Source of the DNA: Colletotrichum lupini
Lineage: Eukaryota; Ascomycota; Sordariomycetes; Glomerellales; Glomerellaceae
Reading direction: 5' to 3'
Length of the DNA: 64,000 bases
Assembly (NCBI RefSeq): GCF_023278565.1
Contig: NC_064679.1
Location: 744,001-808,000, forward strand
The position numbers and the translations under genes are program-made. The notes beneath the pieces are model-generated. The model did no database searches. It saw only the letters and a list, made by a program, of their open reading frames with translations, and was not told the DNA's origin. Positions within the stretch are counted from its first letter, which is position 1; every line of letters starts with the position of its first letter. Positions 1 to 11,782 of this stretch are shown here, in pieces.

Positions 1-3000
1 ATATCGGGCCTATTACGTATAGTAATTACCTCGTTAACTTACCTTCTTATACTTACCTTACGTAGTACCCGTATTATTTTTTTAACTACTTAGGCTCGTT
101 AACTTATACTTAGTAATAGTAATAAGGCTAAGGTCGTTCTTAAATATACTCTAAATACTAATAATATTAGTATAAGTCCGTTAGGCCCCATAGTATTATT
201 ATAGTATTTAAGTACTATCTAAAGGCATTCGTCGTTAGCAAAATCCGGATTTTCCTCTTTAATAATTCTAAACGCCCTTTTTAATTACTAATATACCCTC
301 TCTACTTTTTTAATATTATAATACGCTTTAACGAGTACGACTTTTAGCTATATACTATAAGCCGTCGCATTATCCCTAAATTCTATTAACTTAAAACTAA
401 TACTAGCGTCGGTTTTAATACCGTTTAGTAATCCCTAATATATATCGATCTAGCTTTTTCGTAAAGCTATTTACACTATCTTTACTTATAAATCCTAAAG
501 GAATTACCCTACTTAGAAAGATATAGCTACGTCGATTATATATAGTACTAGCTAACTATTTAAATAGAAAATATTAATAACGATTTCTTAGTTAAAGTTA
601 AGCTTATTACGTAATTTAAACTTAAATTTACGTAGGCTCTGCGCATTTATTTAATATTAATAATATACTTTCGTTAACTACTCTAGCGCCCCTATTTTAA
701 TATTATTATTACTTAATTACTTTAGGAAGTTATATAGCCTTATAACTAAAGGGTACCCGAATCTTTAATATAATTTTCTAAGCTCACTTTTTATTAAGTA
801 ATTAATTAACTTCGTATTATTAATAAGCTTTATAAATATATACCCCTATTATCGTTTAACTATTTCGAAGTACTTATTACTAGAGATTCTATTCTTCGTA
901 TTATTAAATATAATACCTAGTCGATCTATATTTTTTAAATATAAGAGAAATAGGGTATTAACGAGTAAAATATAAAAAGTTATCGTTCTGAAATACGTCT
1001 CTATTTTTACTATACTTAGGGCGACGATTTCCTTACCTAGGCTAAAACTAATCTTTATAATACTTACTATTAACGTATTAAGTATTACTAGCGCGATCTT
1101 TTATAACGCTTAGAATTACCCTTTTTTTTTAGTTAACTATTATAATACCCTAGTATTTAAAGTAATCTTATAAAAATTATTTAGGCCGTACTTTTTATTT
1201 ATATAGAATACCTATACGAGCTTAGTATTCGAGGGATCTAAATAGTATAAAAAGGACCCCTCTAGCTACCCCTAGATTTACTTAGTACTATATTCCTTTT
1301 TTTTAAATATTTAAAAAAATAGCGTCTTCTCCTTAATTATTAAAAAAATAAGCTTCGGCCTTATTAAATTCGCCCTTTTAGCCGCTTTTATATCCGTTAT
1401 CTAAGGGACCTTCCCTTACTATCCGTAAATAAAAACCTACTTATTAAAAGCTTTTACTACCTTCTATTTATTTAGCCTCGTATATCCTCTAGAGGCTAAC
1501 GGGGTAAAAAAAGAGTAGTTAATATCGTCGATTTCGTTATAATCTAATTTATTAATATAGGGGGTAAGATCTTCTTTATTTTCTAAATCTCTTATAGGAA
1601 GTATATACTTTAGGCCGCTATTTTAACTACTATTACTAAGTTCCGTACCCCCGGATCTACCCTTATATATAACGAGGAATTAGTTAAACTAACGAGGGCT
1701 AGTTTTACTATTTATTACCCTTAACTTTTTATACTGTTTATATAATTTAGTACGCTCTTCTTTAGAGTAGTTACTTAACTAATATTTATCCTTTTTATAA
1801 ATATAATATTACCTCTTTTATTACCCTATTTGTAAGTTAAATCTCTACCTATTTAACGAATCTGGGCCTCCTTATTAATAATTACTATATTTAGCCTCTT
1901 TTCTTTTCCTATTATATATTTAATTAACTTAATATTATTAGTAAGGGCCGTCGTATACTTAGAAATAAGTTTAGCGTGGTACTTTTATTTTAATATTAAA
2001 ATTAGATCTTAGCCTCGAGTAAAGCGTCTCGTAGTTTTCGGGTACTTAGTATAAGGTTATTTTTACTTCTAGTATACGCTAAACTGCGGTATAAAAATAT
2101 CCGACTTTCTACTTATTTATCCCCTTATTTAGCTACGTTTTTACTAGCTTATTAATTCGATTAATAAGCTCTTCGAAGATTTTTATTCGTAATTTGCCCT
2201 CTATTATCTTAGCTATAAATATAAAAAAAATCGCTCGTAATTTAAATAGGAGCTCCAGGTTCTTATCGTAAGTCTCGAAGCGGCTTCGGATTACGTTAAT
2301 TATATTAAAAAAGTCGTTTTAATTAAAATTACGTACCGCTTCGTAATAATAATTAAAGGCTTTACCTATAAGTACGATATTAATTATTAAATAGTATTAG
2401 TATTTCCTAATTTTAACTTTTTTATAATAATTATAAAATATCGTTAGGGTTTTTTATAAGACCTTATACTTACCCTTAGAGTATAATTTCTTTTTTAGGA
2501 AGATCTTTTTAAAGTTTATAAATTACTTTGTATTTATTATTAAATCTTTAGTATTTATATACGATCCTTACGTTACTACGTATTATTAATAACTTTAGGT
2601 CGTTTATCTCTTTTTTTATTAACCGATCGGCGCTAAGTTTTATATTAATAATAATAACGAGTTATAAATCGAAATAGGTAGAATTATTAATTATCGTACT
2701 TCCAATACTATATTTTATTTTAGTATATCTTTTTATAATAATAGATTTTTATTAGTAATTATAGAGAGGAATCTAGGTCGTTTACCCTTTTTTTAAATTC
2801 GTTAAAGTAATTATACGCTCTATTAACCTATACTTAGTTCTATAGTACGAATTCCTCTTTTATAATTATCGTTATTAATATTTCGTATAGCTCTTATAAT
2901 TATAATTATACTAATAATACCCCTCGCCTATAAAAAAATCTATTAACTATTTTTATAATTCTTAAGCTTACGCTCGCGAACTATTTATCTAGCTAATAAC

Positions 3001-4818
3001 TAAGGTCGTTTACGATCTTATAAAATAGGGGTTACCCCTATAGCCCCTTTTTCTTATAGACCTTAGTTAAATAGATTAATACCGCGTTAATTTACTTATT
3101 ATTAAGCTAATCCGCAATTTTATATATCTACGTCCCCTAATAGTCCGGGTTAATATTTACTTACTTATAAAGGATTAAGATTCTATTTAAAATCGGGTTT
3201 CGTCCTCTTTTTTTTTACTTTAACTTACTAAGGGTTATACTCTAGCTTATATCCGTATTAGTAGTTATTAACGTATTTAATCTTAATAGGGATATATTTA
3301 ATCCGCGCGCTAGTTATAATAAATCCGTGCTTTTATCACTTAACGAATTTATTAAGGTCTAAGAGATTCCCGCTTTTTTTTACTATCTCGCTACTACTCT
3401 CGTTTTTATTATTTTTAGCAATTATTACTACCCTTTTAGATTATTAGTTATTATACTTATTAAGATCCTCTTTTTTATTTAGTATAAAAGGGTAGGTTTT
3501 AGTAATTCTTTTTTATAATAGTAGCGGTAAACGTTTATATTACGATAAAAAGATATAATAATTAGTCTCGGGATTTTTATTAGTTACTAATTTCCGCTAT
3601 CTTATATACTTCCCGCTTTTTAAGCCTTATACTCTTTATAATTTCTAAATAGCTTCTTTTTTTAACCTACTTCCTCTAAGGTAATATTCTATAAAAATAG
3701 TTAAAAATAGACGCCGGGCGGCTCGTAAAAGAGCTATATAAGCTATTAAGAACTATATAAGCCGTTAGGCTATTGAATATAGTTAATAAAATTAAGCCCT
3801 CTTTTTTATAAAATCGTAGATTTTAAAAACTTACCGAAAATACTTATTTATCGCTCGTACGTAGTAGGGTTAGATACTTTAGAAATCTTATTTTTTACGG
3901 CCTCTCGGTACCTTATTTTATATCTTTTAAGTAGTCTTTTTTATAGCTTAATTATAGTTAAGTAATTATCGCTTACTAACGATCCCTTTTATTACTTAGT
4001 TAATTTTTTAAAATTAGTAATTTTATACCGGGAGCTAGTATAAAAAAAAGCCTTTTAGTAGCCCTTTAGAGTATTTTTTTCTTTTCCCCTTAAATCCTCG
4101 TCTTTTTAGCTTTTTTTTAAACTAATAATAACTTTAGTAAGAGGTCGTAGGACTACTTTAGGGTAGTTACTTTTTTTTAAATTAATCTCTAAGATTTATA
4201 ATACTCTTAACTTAATACTATTAGGACCTCTAAATCCCTTCCTCCCTTATTAAACCGTCCTTTATACTATATTCTTAAATAATACTTAGGGAGTAGTTAA
4301 AGGAGCTACGAGGAGGTTATTTAAATCGTAGGCTTAAGGTCGTATTTATAAAATCCTTATAATAATAAACTTTTCTATATACCGTAAATCTCTTAGCTTA
4401 ATAACTTTTATAAAGTTACCTTTATTATTAAATAAAAATATTTACGTTTAGAGATCCCCTTTTTTAATCGCATAGTACTTTTTTATATTATATTATTAAG
4501 CTCGTTCGTTGTGCTAATTAATTAAGCGGGTAGTTATTACGTAAGTATTTCCTTTTTTTAATTTAACTAGTTAATTTCTAATTGCGGGCCGGCTATAGAA
4601 AAGTCGTTTAATAAAAAAGCTACTTAGAATAATAATAGAAAGCTAGTTACTTAAGCGGTTTTATTAATTAACGTAATTTAATATAATAAACGTCGACCTT
4701 TTATAAGTAGTAAAGGGCTACGATTACTTAATTCTATATAATATTTAAAAATTACCTCTTTTTTTGTTTATTTTTATAAAGTTAATTAGTACGAATCTCC
4801 TATCCCGTATAGTATTAA
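1..4818. repeat. RIP-degraded AT-rich repeat, family not identified
   Basis: Very AT-rich DNA rich in TA dinucleotides, with stop codons in all six frames and no reading frame over about 60 codons. This is the composition expected when RIP has changed C to T in CpA contexts on both strands. I looked on both strands for reverse transcriptase, integrase and transposase motifs and recognised none. A weakly coding-like stretch on the minus strand near 1900-2300 could not be assigned. The segment ends exactly where the LTR of the next element begins. Similar AT-rich DNA resumes after that element (11150-11330), so both flanks are probably one older element that was split. Confidence 0.6.
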
Positions 4819-5042
4819 TGTTACGGCAGTGGGCATTAGGGCCCCTGTGGGCCCCGTGGCTTAGCCTTAGGCTACGAGGCTAAGCTCCTAGTAGTTACGT
4901 AACGAGCTAGACCGCTAGGCCCAAAGGGCTAGCTCGCTAGCTTCTACCTACTATTCTATTTTTTCCCTCTTTATGTTAAGTCTTTAGTTAATTAGGTTAA
5001 TATAGTAGCGTTCCGACCTACCTTAAGTTCCCTTTTATAATA
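4819..5042 (+). repeat. Left LTR of chromovirus A (224 bp)
   Basis: Begins TGTTACGGCAG and aligns without gaps to the right LTR. Its outer (left) end keeps the unmutated state, whereas its inner end is mutated to T/A (for example ATAATA in place of GTAACA). Nothing obvious was recognised as a primer-binding site just inside it, where the sequence is itself mutated. Confidence 0.92.
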
Positions 5043-5399
5043 CTACTTAACGTTACTTAATTAACTATTCTCTAGAGACGGAACGATAATATCTTAATTA
5101 ATTAACTACTTATTATATTAACTAGCTACCCTTATTAAGAAAGCGTATAAGAGAGCCGAGCGATAGCTAACCGAGTTAATCGCGCGTAAGTAGCGTAATC
5201 GATACTCCCTAAATATATACCCCCTTTACTAAACGCGATAGTTAAAGAATATAACTAGGGAGGCTAGGTCTCCTTTTATACTAACGGCTTTTAATAAAGT
5301 TACCGCTTTTACGAGTCCCGATAGAGCGTTATAGGCCTTAATAAAGGCGCTAAGCTCCTAGTTATCGACCCTAAGGTCGCGCTATTTAACTAGCTAGTA

Positions 5400-8300
5400 G
5401 AGCGCTTTTTACCCTCTACTACCTAGGCCGATTACTTAGCATACTTTAATAACGTAACTAACTAGCTTACCTCGCCTATTTATATCTATAACGATATCCT
5501 TTTTAAAAAGAATACTAAGTAATATATCGACCTCGACCTTATTTAGGAGCTATATTTTAAAAACGACGGAAAGACCTTACTTAAATAGATCGAATAGTAG
5601 CTAAAAATACGTATTACTTAGTATTAATTAGAGTAGGTCCTAGCTTTTATTATTAGCTAACTAAGTAATAATACAGAGCGCTTATATATAATAATTTATA
5701 AGAACCTCGACCTTATACGTACTATTATTATAGAGCTCTATATTATAAAAAAAGCCCTTATCCGAGCTTATATTAGTAATATAGCTATAGCTAAAAGACT
5801 AGAGTAATTAAAGAACGGCTCCTAGGCTAGCTCTATTTAGGATATTACTACCCTTAGCGCGCTAAAGTAACGGCTAATATACTTAGAGACGTAAGGTAGC
5901 TACGAGACTACTCTAGCCTCGTCCTATCCCGTTACCTACGGCTCTTAAAAAATGCTTAACGTGCCTATTTTTATAAGTAATAATACTAGCCTTAAGTTCG
6001 ATTACTAGCTCTAGCGTATTATAAAGCGCTTAGAAAATGCTAACTATAGTACGGATAGGTACTACTTAGAGTATATTATTAATAAGATTAGAGGTAGTAC
6101 TACGGAGTTTATATACTTAATACTAACTTCTAACGAGATTACTACGGCTAAGTAGCTATTCTACGAGCTTAAGTCGGCTTATACTAGCCTAACTACTATA
6201 AACGACGCTAGTTATAAGCTAAACGTACTTATAATTATACTTAAAAATATCTATTAGAAGCGCTCTACGTTCGCTAAGCTCGCGCATATTAATAAGTTTT
6301 TAAAATCTTAATAGAAGCGCCGTTTTTATAATAAGCTATTTATATATTTTCGTAACTAGGCTATATTAAAGTACTTAGATAACACGGCTACTTTTTAAAA
6401 GTATACTAAGTACGTCGCTTAGCTAGTTAACGTAATATAGCCCCTTTTTATAAAGGACCGCCCGGTTAAGGCTTTTAGCTAGACTCGCTAAACCTTAAGT
6501 AGAAATAATAAAAATAATAGAAATAATAGAAGTACTAGAGGTACTAAATAGGATCGAGGTTGTACCTCTACTTACGAAACGATCCCCAAAGCCTTATATT
6601 AAAAGCTTAAAGATAGTAGCGCTTATTTCGTTTATAATAATACTAGATATATCTCTAAGGACTGCTTTAAAAAGCCGAAGACTATTATAGCCGCTATTAA
6701 CGCTACCGAGGGCCCTACTAAGATAAAGTCGGGTTCGGAAAACTAAAACCCTTAGTAAAAGTAAACTCCTAACTAGGGGATACGTATAAAAAAGATAGAA
6801 GATTAGTAATTAATTTAGTAAACCTATAGGATCTCGTAGGGGGCTAGCCCCTTAAGATAGAGCTTATATTAGTATTTAATAAATATAGAATTTGCCTAAG
6901 AGCCTTATTTAATACGGGAGCTAATAAGTACGGATTTATAAATAACCGCGTAACCCTTTTATTATAACGGTTCTGCGCAGCCCTATCCCGTAAATTATAA
7001 TGCCTAATCCCTATCGCTAGATTTAATAAAGAGCGATTAAATAATACTAGCGTAGTATAGACCGCTAACTTATATATTAATCGACGGGTCTTTTTAAAAG
7101 CACCCCTCTTTTAGCTTAATACGGGCCGTTATAACCTAATCCTAGGGCGGAAGTAGTTCGAATACTACGGGGTAAACCCTAATATTCGCTACTAACGTTT
7201 AATATAGCTTAAGGACTTATTACTATAAGAGACGCCCTCTACTATTATTAGGGATATTAAGGACCTATATACCCCGGAAGTTATTAACGTATAATACTAA
7301 ATCGACGCCGACCGCTAGTAGGACTTATTCGAAATAGATATAACTCGCTATAACTAAAAGCTCTAATAATAGCGGGCAAAGGGCATACCGATTAGGATAT
7401 TACTATGCTTATTAAAAACAATAGCCCGTTAAATATAGCGGTTAGATAAGGCTAAGAATACGAGGAAAATAGAACGCGCCCTTAACGGTACTAATATCGC
7501 CCCCGTAGAGAGGGCTAGGTAGTAAAAACTATACTTAGTAATAGTATAAATAGATATTACTTTTATTAGCGCTCTTGCTTTTAAAAAAAACCTAAGGCGG
7601 AACGACGTTAAAATAGGCTCTATATTACTCTATAAGCTTAATTATATTATAAAAAATAAGAAGGAGGAAGTAGACCCCTTATATAACGACGACTAGGTTA
7701 CTTACGACCTTATAATAACGAACCTACTAAAGTATCTACGGCCCTAGACCGACGTCTTTAGTAAGGCTATTAGCGATATATTAGTGCTTTATAGGCCGTA
7801 TAACTATAAGATCGAGCTCTTAAATAGTAATAGGGAGAAGCTAACTTATTACCCTTTATATAAGTAGTTAGTACCCGAGCTAGAGGCTATAAGGGCCTAT
7901 TTACTAAAGTACTTATAAAAGGGATTTATCGAGCTAAGTAATACTCCTTTCGTATTACCGACGCTATTTATAAAGAAGTATAATAGTAGTCTGCGCTTTT
8001 GTATTAATTTCTATAAGCTTAATAAGGTTATAAAAAAAGACCGCTACCCGCTACCGCTTATTAATAAGACCCTCGCGCGGCTAAGTAGGGTAAAGGTATT
8101 TACTAAGCTAAATATTAAGTAGGCCTTTTACTATATCCGACTCGACCTAGCCTCCGAGGACTTAACGACGTTTAGAACCTACTACGGGGCGTATAAGTAT
8201 AAAGTAGTACCCTTTAGGCTCTATAACGGGCCTACTATATATTAGTAATATATAAATAAAATACTAATAAAGTACTTAGACGACTTTTATATAGTATATA

Positions 8301-10740
8301 TAAACGATATCCTAATTTTCTCTAACGACCCCCTCTAGTACTAGGAGTACGTTACTAAAGTACTAGACTGCTTACGGAAGGTAGGCTTATAAATAGATAT
8401 TAAGAAGTGCGAATTTAGCGTTATTATTACGAAGTACCTAGGCTTCGTAGTTTTAATAAAAGGTATATAGCTAGATAAGGAGAAAGTCTTTATAATTAAA
8501 GACTAGAAACTACCCATATTACTTAAGGGTATCTAGTCTTTCCTTAGGTTCTATAACTTTTATAAAAGGTTTATAAAGAATTACGGCCGCTTAGCTAGGC
8601 CCCTTATAAGGCTAATAAGTAAGGGAGTTCTCTTTAACTTTAGCGCCGGCCGCGAGACGGCTTTTAAAACTATAAAGCTAGTACTAATATTAGTACCTAT
8701 CCTCTATTATTTTAAGCTAGAGCTACTAACGCGGCTAAAAATAGACGTTTCTAACTTAGTATACGCTAGGGCGCTATTATAATAATAAGAGGATAATAGG
8801 TTATAGTACTTAGTAGCCTTCTATTTAAAAATAATAAGCGGCGCAGAGCTTAACTATACTATTTATAATAAAAGAATACTAATAATAGTACTATACTTAG
8901 AGGAATAGCGCGCGGAGCTCGTAAGTTATAAATATAAGTTCGATATTATTATAAACTATTAATTACTACTATTCTTTATAACTAAGCGCTTACTTAACTT
9001 ATAATAAGCCCGCTAGGCTAGTACGCTAGCGGACTTTAATTTTTAAATCTACTACTACCTAGGGAAAGAGAACGTGCTAACTAACGCCCTCTTATAGAAA
9101 ATAAAAAATATCCGCACTTAGTAAGTACTAAAAAAGGCTAATAAAATATAAGTCCTTATATTATTAGGACTATTATTTTTTAATATCGTAGCGGAGCTAC
9201 GGGCGCTATTAAGCGCCGCCGTTAGCTAACTATAGCTTATAGTTAGCTCATTTTTATTAAAAAACGAGCTATAGGGGTCCTTACTAGTAGAGAAGATTTT
9301 AAAGCTTAATAGGGACTTTATTATAACGTCTCTCGCGCTAATACGAGCGCTAGCGGCCGAAGGACGCGAGCGCTAGTCTATTTAAAATAACGGATTATTA
9401 ATAATAAATAGGAAACTTATAGTACCCGAGGAGGAGAACCTTTATATTATAATTATTCGCGAGGTTTATAAATAGAAACTCCTCGCCTACCCGGGGCGTA
9501 ATAAGGTTATAAAAATAATTAAATAGCAGTACTACTAGCCGGGCCTAATGGTAAATACTTACTAATACGTTTAGAACTACTATACTTATTACTAGTTATA
9601 GAAGCCGTACGATAAACCCCTAGAAGAGCTAAGACCGCTACTAGTACCCGACTACTCGTAATAGCATATCTTTACCGACTTTATAACTATCTTTACTAAT
9701 TAGAAAGGATTTAATAATATATAAGTAATAGTAGACCGCTTAGGTAAAAGGGCGATATTTATTCTTTACTATAAGATTATTATAGCGAAAAATATAAGCC
9801 GGATGTTCTATAAGCGGGTACTACTTATTTTCGGCCTATTAAAAACTATTACGTCGGACCGAGGCCCCTAATTTATCTCTAACTTCTAGGGGGAGCTTTA
9901 TAAGATTTATAGAGTTAAGTTATAACTATTAATAGCGGATTACTTATAAACGGACGGCTAAATAGAGGTACTAAACTAGTATATTTTATAGCGGTTAAGA
10001 TTACTAACTAACTAATACTAAAATAACTAGAGCGATATACTACCCGCGGTCGACTTCGCTTATATTACTTAGCTTAGCAAGACTACGGGGCTATTATTAT
10101 ATAAAGTAAAAATCGGTCGCTAGTTACGGCTTTTTTTTAACTAATCTAAGCGAACCCGCTAATTCGGCTTTATAAAAGAGAAGCTAAACCGCACCGACGC
10201 GTAGTATATAGCTTAAGAAATATACGAGGCCTAAGAGATCGCTAAGGGTAATATAAAAGTCGCTTAGGTATAATATAAAAAGTATACCGACCGCCGCCGG
10301 TACCCGGACGACCTAAAGATAGGAGACCGGGTCTTTATTAATACCTCGTATTAAAAATCTACTAACGCGAACAAACTATAGTAGCTATAGGCCGGCCTAT
10401 AGCCTATTATTAATACTAAATAGGGGGGTATATAGGTCGTAGAATTGCTAGTAAATAGCCGGGTATACCCGGTCTTTTACTTAAGTAAGCTAAAGAAGGC
10501 TACTAATAACCTACTACTTAGGTAGAACTAAGAGCCGCTACTACTAATTACTAATAATAACGGCGAGCCGGAGTACGAGGTCTTTAAAATAGTTAAGTTA
10601 TGCTTATATAAGGGAAAGCTATAGTACTAAGCGGATTAGAAAGGATATAATACGGATCTAATATAATATAACGTAAAGAGCTTTAAGTATACGCTAGCGG
10701 CGCTATAAACGTTTTATTATTAATATTTAATTACTAAGGG
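5400..10740 (+). pseudogene. Degenerate gag-pol of chromovirus A
   Basis: Plus-strand translation across frequent stops shows a zinc-knuckle-like Cys/His cluster near 6600-6680, a reverse transcriptase core at about 7990-8340 ending in YINDILIFS (the family's YxDDxxxxS), and RNase H-like sequence after it. Integrase follows at about 9430-10000, including a TSDRGP-type motif. Near 10570-10690 a chromodomain-like ADWKGYNTD motif follows a KGKL stretch. Order and motifs are those of a chromovirus polyprotein. Every domain contains stops of the TAG/TAA kind that CAG, CAA or TGG codons yield under RIP. Limits are approximate. Confidence 0.85.
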
Positions 10741-10907
10741 TCCGCTACGGAACTTAGATATATAAATAGAAGCTACCGCGGCTAGCGATTTATTATTACT
10801 AAGGGACGACGATAATATAATAGTAGTAATTACGGCTATAGATTTATTAGAATAAGGGGTAATTAAGAGGTTTATTTTTTAGCGCTGCGGATAGCGCCCT
10901 CTAGTAT

Positions 10908-10921
10908 AGAGGGGGGGGTAA
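10908..10921 (+). other. Polypurine tract of chromovirus A
   Basis: A purine run (AGAGGGGGGGG followed by TAA) lies directly against the right LTR, the position where plus-strand DNA synthesis is primed in LTR retrotransposons. It confirms plus-strand orientation. Confidence 0.75.
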
Positions 10922-11145
10922 TATTACGGTAGTAGGCATTAGGGCCCCTATAGGCCCCGTGGCTTAGCCTTAGGCTACGAGGCTGAGCTCCTAGTAGTTA
11001 CGTAACGAGCTAGACCGCTAGGCCTAAAGGGCTAGCTCGCTAGCTTTTGCCTACTGTTCTGTTTTTTCCCTCTTTACGTTAAGTCTTTAGTTAATTAGGT
11101 CAATACAGCAGCGTTCCGACCTGCCTCAAGTTCCCTTTCGTAACA
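10922..11145 (+). repeat. Right LTR of chromovirus A (224 bp)
   Basis: Gap-free match to the left LTR. Here the inner (left) end is RIP-mutated (TATTACGGTAG for TGTTACGGCAG) and the outer end is pristine (GTAACA). The same TTAA follows it that precedes the left LTR. Confidence 0.92.
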
Positions 11146-11782
11146 TTAAGAGGTCGTCTCTTTTACGTAACGAGATGCCTTATTAATTTATAATAATAGA
11201 ATTTAATTACTAATTAGTATTAGTATCCCTATTATAAGGTAATTAATTCGAACCGTAATTAACGAAGAGATTAATTAAATTATATAAATATCTGCGTAGG
11301 TATAAAAAGGAGGTTCTAACCGTAGGTTAGGCTGGCTACGATAATCGTAAATAGGGCCCTTAATTAGCCCCTGCGCAGTTGGCCGTACGCCGCGGTCGAA
11401 TTAGACTTCTAATCCGATAGTTGTCACCTACTCGTCTCCTAGAAGACATATGTTGGCGGCGGTCTGGCCATCTGAAACGACTAGGCAATAGCATCACAGG
11501 GATTTCCACTATAGTACTCTCGTATCAAAGTAGGGATTTCTCTGTCTTAAGCCGGCCGCTCCATTTAAGGTAGGCTTGTCAATAAATGTGTTCATCCAGG
11601 TATCGACCACTTAGTTTTGGGTTGTTTTGAACGGCCTGAAGAGCAAGAAGGGTCCTTGAGTTGATATTCGATTGTGAGACACTTCCATTAGTCGTGAAGA
11701 CTTGATTGTGGAAGTGAAAAGATAGGCGGAGAAGATAAAAATGTGACGCTCGCTCACGAAGTAAGTTATCTGTCCGTTGAAT
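11146..11782. other. Transition from RIPped DNA to gene-bearing DNA
   Basis: 11146-11330 is AT-rich and probably the continuation of the old repeat seen at 1-4818. From about 11340 composition returns to that of the gene regions. The remainder is the 3' side of the HET gene. No gene was seen. Confidence 0.6.

Larger units (their letters stand above)
4819..11145 (+). mobile_element. RIP-inactivated Ty3/Gypsy chromovirus (element A), 6.3 kb
   Basis: LTR retrotransposon with two 224-bp LTRs. Each has TGTTAC...GTAACA termini, seen intact at the left end of the left LTR and the right end of the right LTR. It is flanked by a 4-bp duplication TTAA (4815-4818 and 11146-11149). Between the LTRs the plus strand carries, in order, degenerate gag, protease, reverse transcriptase, RNase H, integrase and a C-terminal chromodomain, all full of stops. 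The LTR copies differ by about 20 substitutions, all transitions, typical of RIP. It cannot encode protein now. It sits inside AT-rich DNA that already looks degraded. Confidence 0.9.
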
